A stretch of DNA of 26,607 nucleotides, from assembly GCF_041956535.1 (NCBI RefSeq), contig NW_027192226.1, forward strand, positions 159,070 through 185,676, read 5' to 3'. Origin of the DNA: Calcarisporiella thermophila CBS 279.70. Lineage: Eukaryota; Calcarisporiellomycota. Below, one piece after another: positions 1 to 9,400 of this stretch (position 1 is its first letter; each line of letters opens with the position of its first letter). A model generated the notes under the pieces. The model ran no database searches and had not been told where the DNA came from. It worked only from the letters and a program-made list of their open reading frames with translations. The position numbers and the translations under genes were made by a program.

Positions 1-48
1 AGCTCCGATACAGCAAATATTTTTGACAGCCATCTTTTCAAATTTTAG

Positions 49-170
49 GAGTATTGGATGATGATGATGGTGGAAATGAATCTAAAAATAAAGGAATGAA
101 AGCGTATAGAATAAAAGTTGATGGAAAAGAGAGGTGTCAAGCTCCGAAAACGATAAAAATAAAATATTAA
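49..170 (+). CDS. 3' terminal exon of an unidentified gene (partial)
   Basis: An open frame reads VLDDDDGGNESKNKG, then a basic lysine-rich tail ending KTIKIKY and a TAA at 168-170. It follows a T-rich stretch ending in TTTTAG at 43-48, which looks like an intron 3' end. The residue usage (acidic patch, then basic tail) looks like the C-terminus of a nuclear or nucleolar protein. I do not recognise the family. The rest of the gene would lie to the left of the window. The frame stays open only back to base 27, and an antisense reading is possible, so this is tentative. Confidence 0.35.
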
Positions 171-357
171 TTCTTTCAGGGGTCTCCTAGTATTGGTTTT
201 CTGAAATTGCTCCATGTGGCACAGCAACCTAAATATTATCCTAATCCTCAACTAATAGCTCTCGACCTATCAACCGTATGTTAGTTCATTTTCAACTACT
301 CGGCTAGCTTGTAGTCCTTGTCCACACGGGTTATTTCGAACATACAAAGCTGATTTA

Positions 358-853
358 ATGTCCCATCTTCAATCGTTCGTCGATCGTAAGTATCTGCACT
401 GGAACCATTTTTTCATCACGACAATGAACCAACTCATTATTGCGCTGTTTAGATGTGGTCAGTATTATTACATGCGATGGTCGCGTTCTGGTAGTAAGTA
501 GACTTGTTCCGCGTTTTTCCACGGCAATACGGGACTTATAAACCGAAAAATCTGTAAATCTAGGGCACTCTAAAGGGTTTCGACCAGATCACAAACATTA
601 TCCTCGATAAATGCCATGAGCGCGTATATTCTCCAGAGGGAACTGAGATTTTACCGCTAGGGCTCTATTTAATTCGTGGTGATAATGTGTGAGTGACTAA
701 TTCTAGAACATCCTAGCTTGATGCAGCCTTATAACGGCTATCTATATGCGCTTTTATATTAGGTCTGTGGTTGGCGAGCTAGACGAGACAAAAGACGGTG
801 AAATTGATCATGCCAGCATCAAGGGGGAGCCCCTTTTGCCTATCAAAATCTGA
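358..853 (+). CDS. LSM8: U6 snRNA-associated Sm-like protein LSm8
   Basis: Four exons: 358-385, 453-493, 564-688 and 763-853, giving 94 aa, close to the usual LSm8 length of about 96. Introns are GTAAGT...TTTAG, GTAAGT...TCTAG and GTGAGT...ATTAG, and every join keeps frame. The Sm1 motif is visible as VVSIITCDGRVLV then GTLKGFDQITNIILD; the Sm2 motif is LGLYLIRGDNV. The short tail after VVGELDE is typical of LSm8. In the family, LSm8 defines the nuclear LSm2-8 ring that binds the U6 snRNA 3' end and supports splicing. The start is the only ATG giving the conserved N-terminal helix (MSHLQSFVD). It lies upstream of IPK1 on the same strand, with 331 bases between them. Confidence 0.93.
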
Positions 854-1184
854 GCAAAATATAAAAGATAACAAAGTCATATCGAGAGAAAGAGGACGTT
901 GCTATCGCATCAATTCTTTATTTTGCTCATGTTTGATTGAAATTTTAATGCTCTCTATGCGTCAATCATTTTTATCTTTGCCTTATTTCTTTGCTTCCTA
1001 CTCTTTCACGAGCATAGCCCTTATGCCTGTCATATAATGTCGAAATACAGCTCTCTTAGATACAATCTCCTCAATGTAAAAACAATGGCGCTCCTCCTCG
1101 TTTCACTGGAAAAGGTGGCAAAAAAAAACAATATTTCTCCCCTATCCCAATTTTACGCTATTTTTAACCCTTCCCAATTAAATC
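854..1184. other. AT-rich intergenic spacer LSM8-IPK1
   Basis: This spacer holds the LSM8 3' flank and the presumptive IPK1 promoter. It has several A/T runs, including AAAAAAAA near 1120 and TTTTT tracts. An open frame that begins inside the last LSM8 exon and ends near 1037 is an out-of-frame continuation and is not counted as a gene. I see no RNA gene or clear regulatory motif. Confidence 0.6.
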
Positions 1185-2775
1185 ATGTTGGAGCGCAATC
1201 ATATACGTGAGCTTCTTGATGTCTCCCATTGGCACTATAAAAGTGAAGGAAATGCTAGCATTGCGCTTTCTTATGTTGGAATCTCGCCCGAATTTGTGAG
1301 CTGCTGGATGTATTTACTTACTCAAAAAGTGCATCCTATTAATTGGATATGATTAGAATGGGGTCGCAATGCGCGTAAGAAAAGCGATGGAGGATCCTAC
1401 TGAGGAAACTGACGAGCCGGAGGAGAATGCAATGATTTATACTAGTGCTATCAGTAACCTGATTGGAACCGATTATGTTGGCGATTCAGTCAGTATCTTT
1501 GTTTTACTTTTCCGGCCAGACATTAGCTAGAGTTCCATGATCTCCACTTGTAGAAAATTCTTAGCGTTACGCCTGAATTCCTGGCCGCTCTCGCACAGAA
1601 CATAGAGCCTCACAGGCCCGAACACAGACTTCATAAAAGTGTTCAGACACAGCGGGATCATGCCGCGCTGGTTCCTGACCACACCATCATCTCCAATGGA
1701 ACTGGTCCAACTATCGCTTTTGAAATCAAGGTAAAACTTTGGTGCTGCTATTTCAATAGAGTCATATGCTTTTGGTCGTGCTCACACTCAACTTTCAACC
1801 AAAGCCCAAGTGGGGATACCTGCCTTCCTCGCCCTATATAGAGAATGAGATCAAGAGACGCACCTGTCGTTTTTGTATGCATCAGTACCTGAAAAATCCC
1901 CAAGGTGGCCTCAGCAGCTTCTGCCCGCTGGATCTCTATTCCCAGAATGCTGATAGAATGAGGGAGGCTCTAGAGAACATTTTTGAGAAGCCGCAAAACA
2001 ATTTGAAAGTATTTGTAGATGGACAGGTCATGAAGAGTATCGATGTATGTGCGAGAGCCTTTTACCGCTGAAGAATAAGGGCAAAACTTAACTGCATGCT
2101 TTGCGTTGATGCTCTAGGATCTAGAAAAGTGGGGCATCACGAGAGAAGAAGCCAAAGAGCTCCTGGTCAGCATTCTACTGCAGGAAGGAATCCTTCCGCG
2201 CCTTAAGCACCTACAGAGCTCGCTTGATCCTCTTGGAGTAGAAGCCATCGCTTCGCTCTACGCGCGCCATTCGTTTTCTTCCCTCCCTGAGCCTACCCTC
2301 GACGAATGGCGGCACACCATCGCACAATACATTGAGCGAGGCAAGACGGCCAGAACGTTGGCGACCTTGGATCAAATTGAAGAGGAAGAGGCAAAAGCAT
2401 GGGTAAGGGAGTTTTTGCTCGCTGCCACCATCAAAGATTGCTCTATCATGATTGCGATTCGAGGAGCAACGGACGCCAAGTAAGTCTCTTTGCACTATTC
2501 ATAGACTTAAGGAACGCGTTTACCATCCCCAATTTTCCATGTGGAACGGTAGGGAAAATCCGAAAGATGCACAACAGCTCTTTCCCGACAATGTACGCCA
2601 CCTCTCGTGGCAGCCCACTTCCACTCATCTAGCCAAAACGCATTTTGTTTATAAGGTGCGCGTGCTTGATCTCGATCCAAAGCCATGGAGCCGTGTGCCC
2701 TACTATCTAGAGCAGGATAGGAAAATTGTGGGCGCCTTCTTAGAAAAGGGGGCCGAGAAGTCCTGCATTGAGTAG
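1185..2775 (+). CDS. IPK1: Inositol-pentakisphosphate 2-kinase (Ipk1/IPPK)
   Basis: This enzyme phosphorylates the 2-position of Ins(1,3,4,5,6)P5 to make phytate (IP6), a cofactor and precursor of pyrophosphates linked to mRNA export. Six exons: 1185-1295, 1357-1488, 1554-1730, 1805-2044, 2118-2479 and 2553-2775, giving 414 aa. Introns are 61, 65, 74, 73 and 73 nt. Visible motifs: WHYKSEGNASIAL (nucleotide-binding N-lobe), VAMRVRKA, EIK-PKWGYLP with the join at residues 140/141, RRTCRFCMHQYLK (the family's Cys/His zinc-site region), FCPLDLY, PQNNLKVFVDG, KDCSIMIAI at about 326-334, and VRVLDLDPKP at about 376-385. The order matches animal IPPK. The start ATG opens MLERNHIREL just before the first conserved tryptophan. 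The fifth intron has a second in-frame acceptor (see findings). Confidence 0.93.
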
Positions 2776-2993
2776 CATTTCATCCTCATGAAGTGTAGCC
2801 ATGTTTATAATAATAAGACTTTATTGATTTTACTTTCACCTATTTATTTTTTTTTGGAAATTGATGCCATAAACTAATATATCCACCCGAAAACTTTACC
2901 TACTACAAAAAAAATACTCTCGTGTATAATCTTAAAACAAGAAGCAAAAAGTTTTGAAAAACTTTAAAAAACAAATTGATATGTTTTGACACC

Positions 2994-5276
2994 TTAGTCC
3001 ACTTCCTCAATCGTAGGCCCGGAATCACCGCCCTCACCCGGGAATCCACCCGGTGCACCGCCAGGGGCCCCACCAGGGAATCCTCCAGCCGCACCAGGCA
3101 TACCTCCAGCTCCGCCGGCTTGCCCATACAGCTTCATCATGATGGGGTTGGCCATTGCTTCAAGCTCTTTCTGCTTGTGCTCAAATTCATCCTTCTCCGC
3201 CTCCTGGTTCCCGTCGAGCCACGAGATCGTTTCCGCAACCGCATCCTCGAGTTTTTTCTTGTCGTCGGCATCCAGTTTATCCGCAATCTTCTCATCGTTC
3301 ACCGTATTACGCAGATTGTAGGCGTAGGATTCCAACGCGTTCTTCGCCTGGATTCGCTCAGCGGCAGCCTCGTCCTCGGCCTTATATTTCTCGGCTTCAG
3401 AAACCATGCGCTCAATGTCCTCCTTCGAAAGTCGACCCTTGTCGTTAGTGATGGTGATCTTGTTGGAGCGCCCAGTAGTTTTATCGACAGCCGACACGTT
3501 CATAATACCGTTGGCCTATGAGGAGGAGGGATCGAGTTAATGTCCGCCCATATTGTTTCGATCACAGACACAAAAAACACAATATCTTACATCCACGTCG
3601 AACATCACTTCAATCTGGGGAACTCCACGAGGGGCAGGCGGGATGCCTGTCAACTCGAATTTGCCCAGCAAATTGTTGTCTTTGGTGCGAGCACGCTCCC
3701 CTTCGTACACCTGAATCAACACGCCAGGTTGATTGTCCGAGTAGGTGGAGAAAATTTCCGACTTCTTGGTGGGGATGGTGGTGTTGCGCTTGATCAGCGT
3801 GGTCATTACGCCACCAGCGGTCTCGATACCGAGGGAGAGAGGGGTGACATCAAGCAAGAGCAAGTCCTGGGTCTTCTCTGAAGTGTCCCCGGAGAGGATA
3901 GCGGCCTGGACGGCAGCACCGTACGCGACCGCCTCATCAGGATTAATGGATTTGCATGGCTCCTTTCCGTTGAAGAAATCGGAGACCAGCTTTTGAATTT
4001 TAGGGATACGGGTAGAGCCACCAACCAGCACAATTTCATGGACTTGTGCCTTGTCGATCTTCGAGTCGCGCAGCACCTTCTCCACCGGCTCCAGGGTGGC
4101 CCGGAACAGATCGGCACAAAGTTCCTCGAAACGTGCACGAGTGATGGAGGTATAGAAATCGATGCCTTCGAACAATGAGTCTACCTCCAGCGTGGTCTGA
4201 GTGGCCGATGAGAGGACGCGCTTTGCTCGCTCACAAGCAATTCGGAGACGACGCACGGCACGCGCGTTACCCGTGATATCCTTTTTGTTTTTACGCTTGA
4301 ACTCCTGGATGAAGTGGTTCACCAGCCTGTTGTCGAAATCCTCTCCGCCAAGATGAGTGTCTCCGGCGGTCGCTTTAACCTCAAAGATGCCCTCCTCGAT
4401 TGTCAACAATGACACATCGAATGTGCCACCTCCCAAATCGAAGATCAACACGTTCTTTTCCCCGCTCTGGCCTTTCTTGTCGAGACCGTAGGCAATTGCG
4501 GCAGCGGTCGGCTCATTAATGATACGCTGCACATTCAAGCCGGCAATCAGACCAGCATCCTTTGTGGCTTGACGTTGCGAGTCGTTAAAATAGGCGGGCA
4601 CAGTCACCACCGCATTGGTGACCTTTGTGCCGAGATAGGCTTCCGCAGTTTCTTTCATTTTGACAAGCACCATGGATGAGATCTCCTCTATAGAGAATCA
4701 TGGTTATTCATGAGTCGCCCTTCACGAACCTATTGAGGAGTGCTTACCAGGAGTGAACTGTTTTTTCTCTCCTTTAAACGCCACTTCAATAAAAGGCTTG
4801 CCGCCCTTGTCAATGACTTTGAATGGCCAGTGCTTCATATCGGACTGGACCTCGGGCTCGTTGAAGCGACGCCCAATAAGACGTTTCGCATCAAAGACTG
4901 TGTTCTCAGGGTTCATAGCAGCCTGATTCTTCGCGGCGTCGCCGATTAAGCGCTCCGAGTCCGTGAACGCAACATATGAAGGCGTAGTTCGGTTACCTTG
5001 GTCATTGGCGATAATTTCGACACGGTCATTTTGCCATACTCCAACACAGGAATACGTCGTGCCTGAATGGATACATCAGTCCATGATAAATTCAAGTGGA
5101 ATAAAAAGGAATGTAAGCAAATAAGCCGATATTCATATTTAGAGCCAGGTTACGACGATAAAAACTTACCCAAGTCGATTCCAACTACATGGGAAAAAAA
5201 AGTGAGAGATGCAATGAGTGAATGTCGCGTTTCTACTGTAGAACTAAGGCAACTTACTAGATTTCTCCGCTGGCAT
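2994..5276 (-). CDS. HSP70: Cytosolic Hsp70 chaperone (Ssa/Hsc70 type)
   Basis: ATP-driven chaperone of the cytosol and nucleus. Five exons in transcript order: 5276-5258, 5184-5170, 5062-4748, 4687-3591 and 3515-2994, giving 655 aa (family usually 640-655). The protein opens MPAEKSIGIDLGTTYS. It carries the signature blocks [24 protein letters not shown] and [14 protein letters not shown], then the substrate-binding domain. The tail is Gly/Pro-rich with one GGMP unit and ends PTIEEVD, the TPR co-chaperone docking motif of cytosolic members. There is no signal peptide or KDEL, so it is not BiP. Exon 2 is only 15 nt. Introns are 73, 107, 60 and 75 nt. It converges on IPK1, with 218 bases between the stops. 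Confidence 0.97.
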
Positions 5277-6286
5277 GGTTTGTCAAACACTTAATTTTTT
5301 GGTTCACAAAAACTATTAATTATTTTAATAATGGGGAAAGGGTGCTAAGGTGGCCACGAAGAAAATTCAAAGGGCGCACTTTTCGAAGACGAGAGAAAAA
5401 ATTGAAAAATTTCAGGGTGTGACGTATTTTGAAACTGCGCCCTCCCGAGTTAGGTTACGAAAAAACTAACCATTGTTCATCCGAGAGCATAGAAAGCACA
5501 ACATATTTCAGACTATAATCGAAGTCTTGACATATTTACGTAGACAAGCAAAACTCGCCTCGCCATGAGCTTGGCTGATAGGGAGGGAGTTTTGCCAGCA
5601 CAAGGAGACTGATTATGTTGATTTCGATGAAATTGGTTGCTAAATATCTTCCAGCCGTTTCTTGTCTAGTGGATAAGGATTCCATCCTAAAGGGCGCTTT
5701 TAGTGTACGCCAAGCATGTTCGAACTGCCACAACCCTACCAGATGTAATAAATGGTAGTTATTATATTAAAAAATGGATATTTGCTGCTCGCTCGATATA
5801 CGGCCAATCTATTATGATGCGCTTGCCGAGAAGATTCTAATTCGGCAAAGAGGCCCAAGCGTAAAAATATCACTGAGGACTAAACAAATGGCTCTGGCGC
5901 ATCCACTTAGATACTCTCAAATTTATCCTCTACCATTACGCAATAGGTTTTTTTATGTCGGGATATGGTATTCACATTCGCCTTGTTATGAATAAAGTAA
6001 TATATACTCTATATTTGTACTTTGTTGTACGCTCGTGCTTCTTATGGATTTTATACTGTGCTAAGAAAACTGACTTTTCTCCGATATTTGACGTAGATAA
6101 TCCATAGCTGGACTGCAAAAAAGGAGCCAATAGCTTGATTGAACAAGTCAGGTATATATGTTATATTGTGAAATAGAGTCAACATGAAAATTAATATGAG
6201 AACAGATTCTCAATGCAAACAATCTGAAATTTGCAAAAGAAAATTTTACAAGAGATTGGCAACAATAAGCGTTCGAGTGCTCTACA
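5277..6286. other. HSP70 upstream region, no assignable gene
   Basis: This AT-rich stretch separates the HSP70 start from the 3' end of the SR-type gene and should contain the HSP70 promoter. Small open frames occur: 5615-5758 (+, 47 codons, ending ACSNCHNPTRCNKW), 5536-5733 (-, 65 codons) and 5774-5995 (+, 73 codons). The first two overlap on opposite strands and none matches a family I know. They are treated as unproven. Confidence 0.5.
5358..5368. promoter_or_regulatory. Candidate heat-shock element upstream of HSP70
   Basis: GAAGAAAATTC contains one inverted pair of the heat-shock factor unit (GAA, two bases, TTC at 5361-5368), about 85 bases upstream of the HSP70 start codon on the opposite strand. 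Functional elements normally have three or more units. The adjacent five-base blocks do not match, so this is a weak site. HSF control is expected for the family but is not shown here. Confidence 0.25.
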
Positions 6287-7367
6287 TCAACCATGACCCT
6301 CCCACTCTCCTGATGCGAGTTTGCCCCGATCCCACTCTCGAATTTTTGGATAGACACCTTGTTTAGTATCCACCTCGTCCTCGCTGCTCTCTTCCCTCTC
6401 TTCTTTCTTCCTCTTTTTCTTCTTTGACTTCTTTTTCCTTTTCTCTCCCTTCTCTTTCCTAGATTTCTTCTCTTTCTTTCGCTTTTTCCGCCGTTTCTCG
6501 TCCTCGCTTGTCTCACTCTCCTCCTTTTTGGAATTCGTTCCGATCGTTTTCTCAAGATCTTCCAGATTTAATATATATCCATCCGAATCTAAGCGAGCCG
6601 GATCGACGTCCTTGGTAGGGTCATATTCTTGGGTAAAATAGCGGTCCATTCGAGATCCTCCTATGGTGCCACGACCACGAACGGTTGCTGTGGACGAATA
6701 AGTTGAATCACGAGAGGGCTGATTAGGTGAGTAGAAAGGCGAGCGGGAGCGTGAACGAGAATGAGAACGAGTGCGCGAAGAATGACGTGAAGAGTAGCTT
6801 GAAGATGAGTGCGACGATGAACATGAAGATGAACGTTCGCTCCTTCTTCGCCTACTCTCCCGCGATCTTGGGTGTTTTCTTGATTTCCGCTCATTTTCTG
6901 AATGGGCATTTTGATGTCGAGATTGCGGCTCGATGCGTTCCGGAGAACGAAAGGATCTTAAACCCCTTAATCTTATGCGAGCATCTGAGTCAGAATACTC
7001 CCTTTTCCTCAAGGCGCGCTCTCGCTCTCGCTCACGAGTTATTAAGGCCTGATTATGGTCGTCCGTTTGCTTAACGATATTTATGAGAAACCGCTTGTTC
7101 ATCCTAGTTGGCCTATGCAGTAATACAGAAAAGCATATTAGTTGTCCAAATCAACATTCTCCAGGTCGAATCTCTTGTATCCATCTACCCTCCCCTACCC
7201 AGAAATGCTCCTACTCCCTCTGACTGATACCGCCTCTCACGATTCCTCGCCTCTTGTAGTATCAGGTCGGCAACCTGCTGGTCGAGATCCATCGAATCCT
7301 GATCATTGGGCTGAGTAACGAGTTTATTTACCACACGATCAAGAGCCGATTTAGTGCGATCCTCCAT
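6287..7367 (-). CDS. SR/lysine-rich nuclear protein, weakly NKAPD1-like
   Basis: Two exons, 7367-7189 and 7112-6287, with a 76-nt intron (GTAGAT...GCATAG), give 334 aa. Residues 1-60 are an acidic helical segment (ADLILQEARNRERRYQ). The second exon starts with MNKRFLINIVKQTDDHNQAL, which resembles the N-terminal block of animal NKAPD1/C11orf57 (NVIRHTDAHNK). An Arg/Ser-dipeptide region, a conserved-looking MDRYFTQEYDPTKDVDP segment, and a long Lys/Glu tract (KKRKKEKK repeats) follow. RS domains and lysine tracts suggest a nuclear, splicing-associated role, but that is inference. The donor GTAGAT was chosen because an upstream GTAGGG donor breaks frame with either nearby acceptor. The repetitive composition makes family assignment uncertain. 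Confidence 0.75.
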
Positions 7368-7839
7368 GATTCACTTTTGGTGGAAAGCTCCAGGGGGAGC
7401 AAATAAAATAACGAGCGCTTATCTGAAATTTTCTGAAACTTTCACAATCCATGCAAGTTCATGTTTTCTCACAACAACAATAGGGCCCCTTCCTATCCCT
7501 ATCCTAAAGCTTGCGGTTGCGTATCATAATAAGCGCATAGCAATGCATACGATATCTGGACGCAATAACCTGGGAGCCAATATGGTGTAGTTGAGCCTCC
7601 AGTCTCTTTTACTTTATACTAAATTCAACCCTACATCTGCAATCTATAACAGGATTTAGATCTCATGAGTAGAAGAGATTTTTGGACAGACCGGGATGAT
7701 GTATCTTCAATAAAAATAGAAAACTATATAAGTTAGATTATTTTAATGGCACAAATTCACAAGTATTATCGGTTCATAAAAGAATAAATAAATAGAGTCC
7801 ATCGACAATAGTAGGCACACGAACAATCTAGGACGCCCT
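7368..7839. other. Spacer between the SR-type gene and PHO88
   Basis: It contains the promoter of the SR-type gene (transcribed leftward) and the 3' flank of PHO88. It is AT-rich with overlapping AATAAA-type words near 7782-7794. One open frame on the + strand (7354-7590) starts inside the SR-type gene and shows no family features. I see no RNA gene. Confidence 0.5.
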
Positions 7840-8739
7840 CTACTTTTGTTTCTTCTCATTTTTCTTTTCCTCCTCGAGCTTCTTTTCCGCCTCCAAGTGG
7901 GCCTTTAGCTCTTCTTCTGTCTCTAGTCGTTGTTTCGGGGTCACGTAGGCTGCCAAACTCCCCTCAGCAGACTTGAAGGGCCGTTCAAGTGAGAGAATCG
8001 CTCGCCTACCCCAGAAATGAATCTGGACCACTTTATGTGTGAGAATCCCCCGTAGTGGAAGGAACATCTGGAAAATGAGGGGCTGGACGTAACCCCATTT
8101 GTAGTGAATGAACGCGACAAGCGCTACGCTGAGCACGGCCTGTTTAGCAAGATAAGAAACGTGGCCGAGATCATAATCCATGTTCTACGAAGAGATCAAA
8201 CAAGTTTCAGTATTATCATTAGGGGATGGATGAAAGAAAAATAGCAAGGGAGGGGCTACGTTACAGTGGTGACAATAAGATATCTTTCCCTCAGCCCGGG
8301 CCTAGTTTCAATGTATCTTAGCTGGGTTGTATCTGCACAAAAAAAAAAAATAAAACAAATACACATATCTCCGGTCAGTCTCATCACTACCGAAAGCCAC
8401 AATACGGAATGTCTACCATTTTTTTTCAATATGGACATGTACAGAACCAAGCAAAAGGCGATAATGAATAGCTGTGATATCACCCATGAGATACGCACTC
8501 CCAATAGAGCGGAAGGATTAGAGGTGTCAATTAACTTCGTGAACTGAAAGATAAGGAATGTGAAGAGTAGATCCCACATCTATTGAAATTAGCCGAGATC
8601 GGCCGTGAATGGTTATGGAGTAATTTGACGAAATTAAGCAACATCAGAGACTCACGGGACCCTTTTTCTTGGATGCCTGTGTCTCGGGAGAGGAATCATT
8701 GTTGGCAGGCTGTGCTTGATCTACTGATAATTCGGGCAT
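7840..8739 (-). CDS. PHO88: Pho88/Snd3 family ER membrane targeting protein
   Basis: Four exons in transcript order: 8739-8656, 8579-8417, 8332-8265 and 8184-7840, giving 219 aa. Yeast Pho88 (Snd3) is an ER membrane protein of the SRP-independent targeting pathway, first linked to phosphate uptake. Matching blocks are TKLIDTSNPSALLGVRI, KKNDTTQLRYIE (yeast KKR...MTTLKYVE region), LIVTT before MDYDL, and VVQIHFWGR...LERPFKS. Hydrophobic segments lie at about residues 30-42, 60-75 and in AVLSVALVAFIH. Exon 1 encodes a polar 28-residue extension (MPELSVDQAQPANND) lacking in yeast. The C-terminal tail is a Lys/Glu-rich helix. Introns are 76, 84 and 80 nt; the third uses a weak GTAACG donor chosen because it alone keeps frame. 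Confidence 0.88.
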
Positions 8740-9400
8740 TTTCAATAAATTCTTTCCGTATGAAGATGAAAATGAATTATAAAATGTAATAGAGGTACTC
8801 AAATATACAAAAGTTTAAACTCCACAAAAATCTCACGCGAATTTAACCTAAGCACTTGAAGTATTAGCAACTCGACAAGTCGATTCGGTTTGGCAATAGA
8901 TGCTATCATCCTCTAAGTTCAGTAGCAAGATGATTGGATGGAAATGCTTCAATCATCGCAACCACACTGATCTGATCTCAATTTACTATTTATTCAATTG
9001 CATTCATTGCAACTTGTTAAGAATGGTCATTAAATTAGCTCATTTCATTCCTTGATCTACGCAATTTTAATCAAAAGGTAGAGTCTAATTTCGCCATTTT
9101 AAATTTGGCGATATCTTCTCTACATCGCAACCGTCTGACTCATGGTTAAAAGCACAGATGTTGCAAATTAACATGCTCCATGCTCTCATATTTATGTTAA
9201 ATGCTGTTAAAAGCGTCGGGAACAATCTGGAGACCCATTTCTAACGCCTAATCCACTCGCTTCTTTGGTATGTTTTGTTCAGGCGCCTTTTAATTTTGAT
9301 CGAGATTTGTCTCCTTGAAGTTGGTGAGATGTGCAGAGATCAATGCAAGCACAATAACGCGGCTGCTCTGGGCCAGGCTCAATCAAGATAAAATTCGAAG
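8740..9400. other. AT-rich intergenic DNA upstream of PHO88
   Basis: No open frame of note occurs on either strand. It should include the PHO88 promoter next to 8740. The only structure I noticed is a short inverted repeat, TCGCCA (9091-9096) and TGGCGA (9106-9111), around an A/T-rich centre with TTTAAA. Its outer edges resemble E2F-like TTTGGCG words, but nothing else supports that. Confidence 0.5.

Noticed and set aside
2976-3521. 181-codon frame on the + strand
   Set aside because: It lies opposite the HSP70 C-terminal exon and reads the complement of its Gly/Pro-rich tail.
3537-4673. Taking the 378-codon HSP70 frame as a complete gene starting at its own ATG
   Set aside because: That Met is internal ([11 protein letters not shown]). 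Upstream exons to 5276 supply the nucleotide-binding loop.
6148-6555. 135-codon Arg/Lys-rich frame on the - strand
   Set aside because: Frame-shifted reading of the Lys/Glu tract of the SR-type gene.
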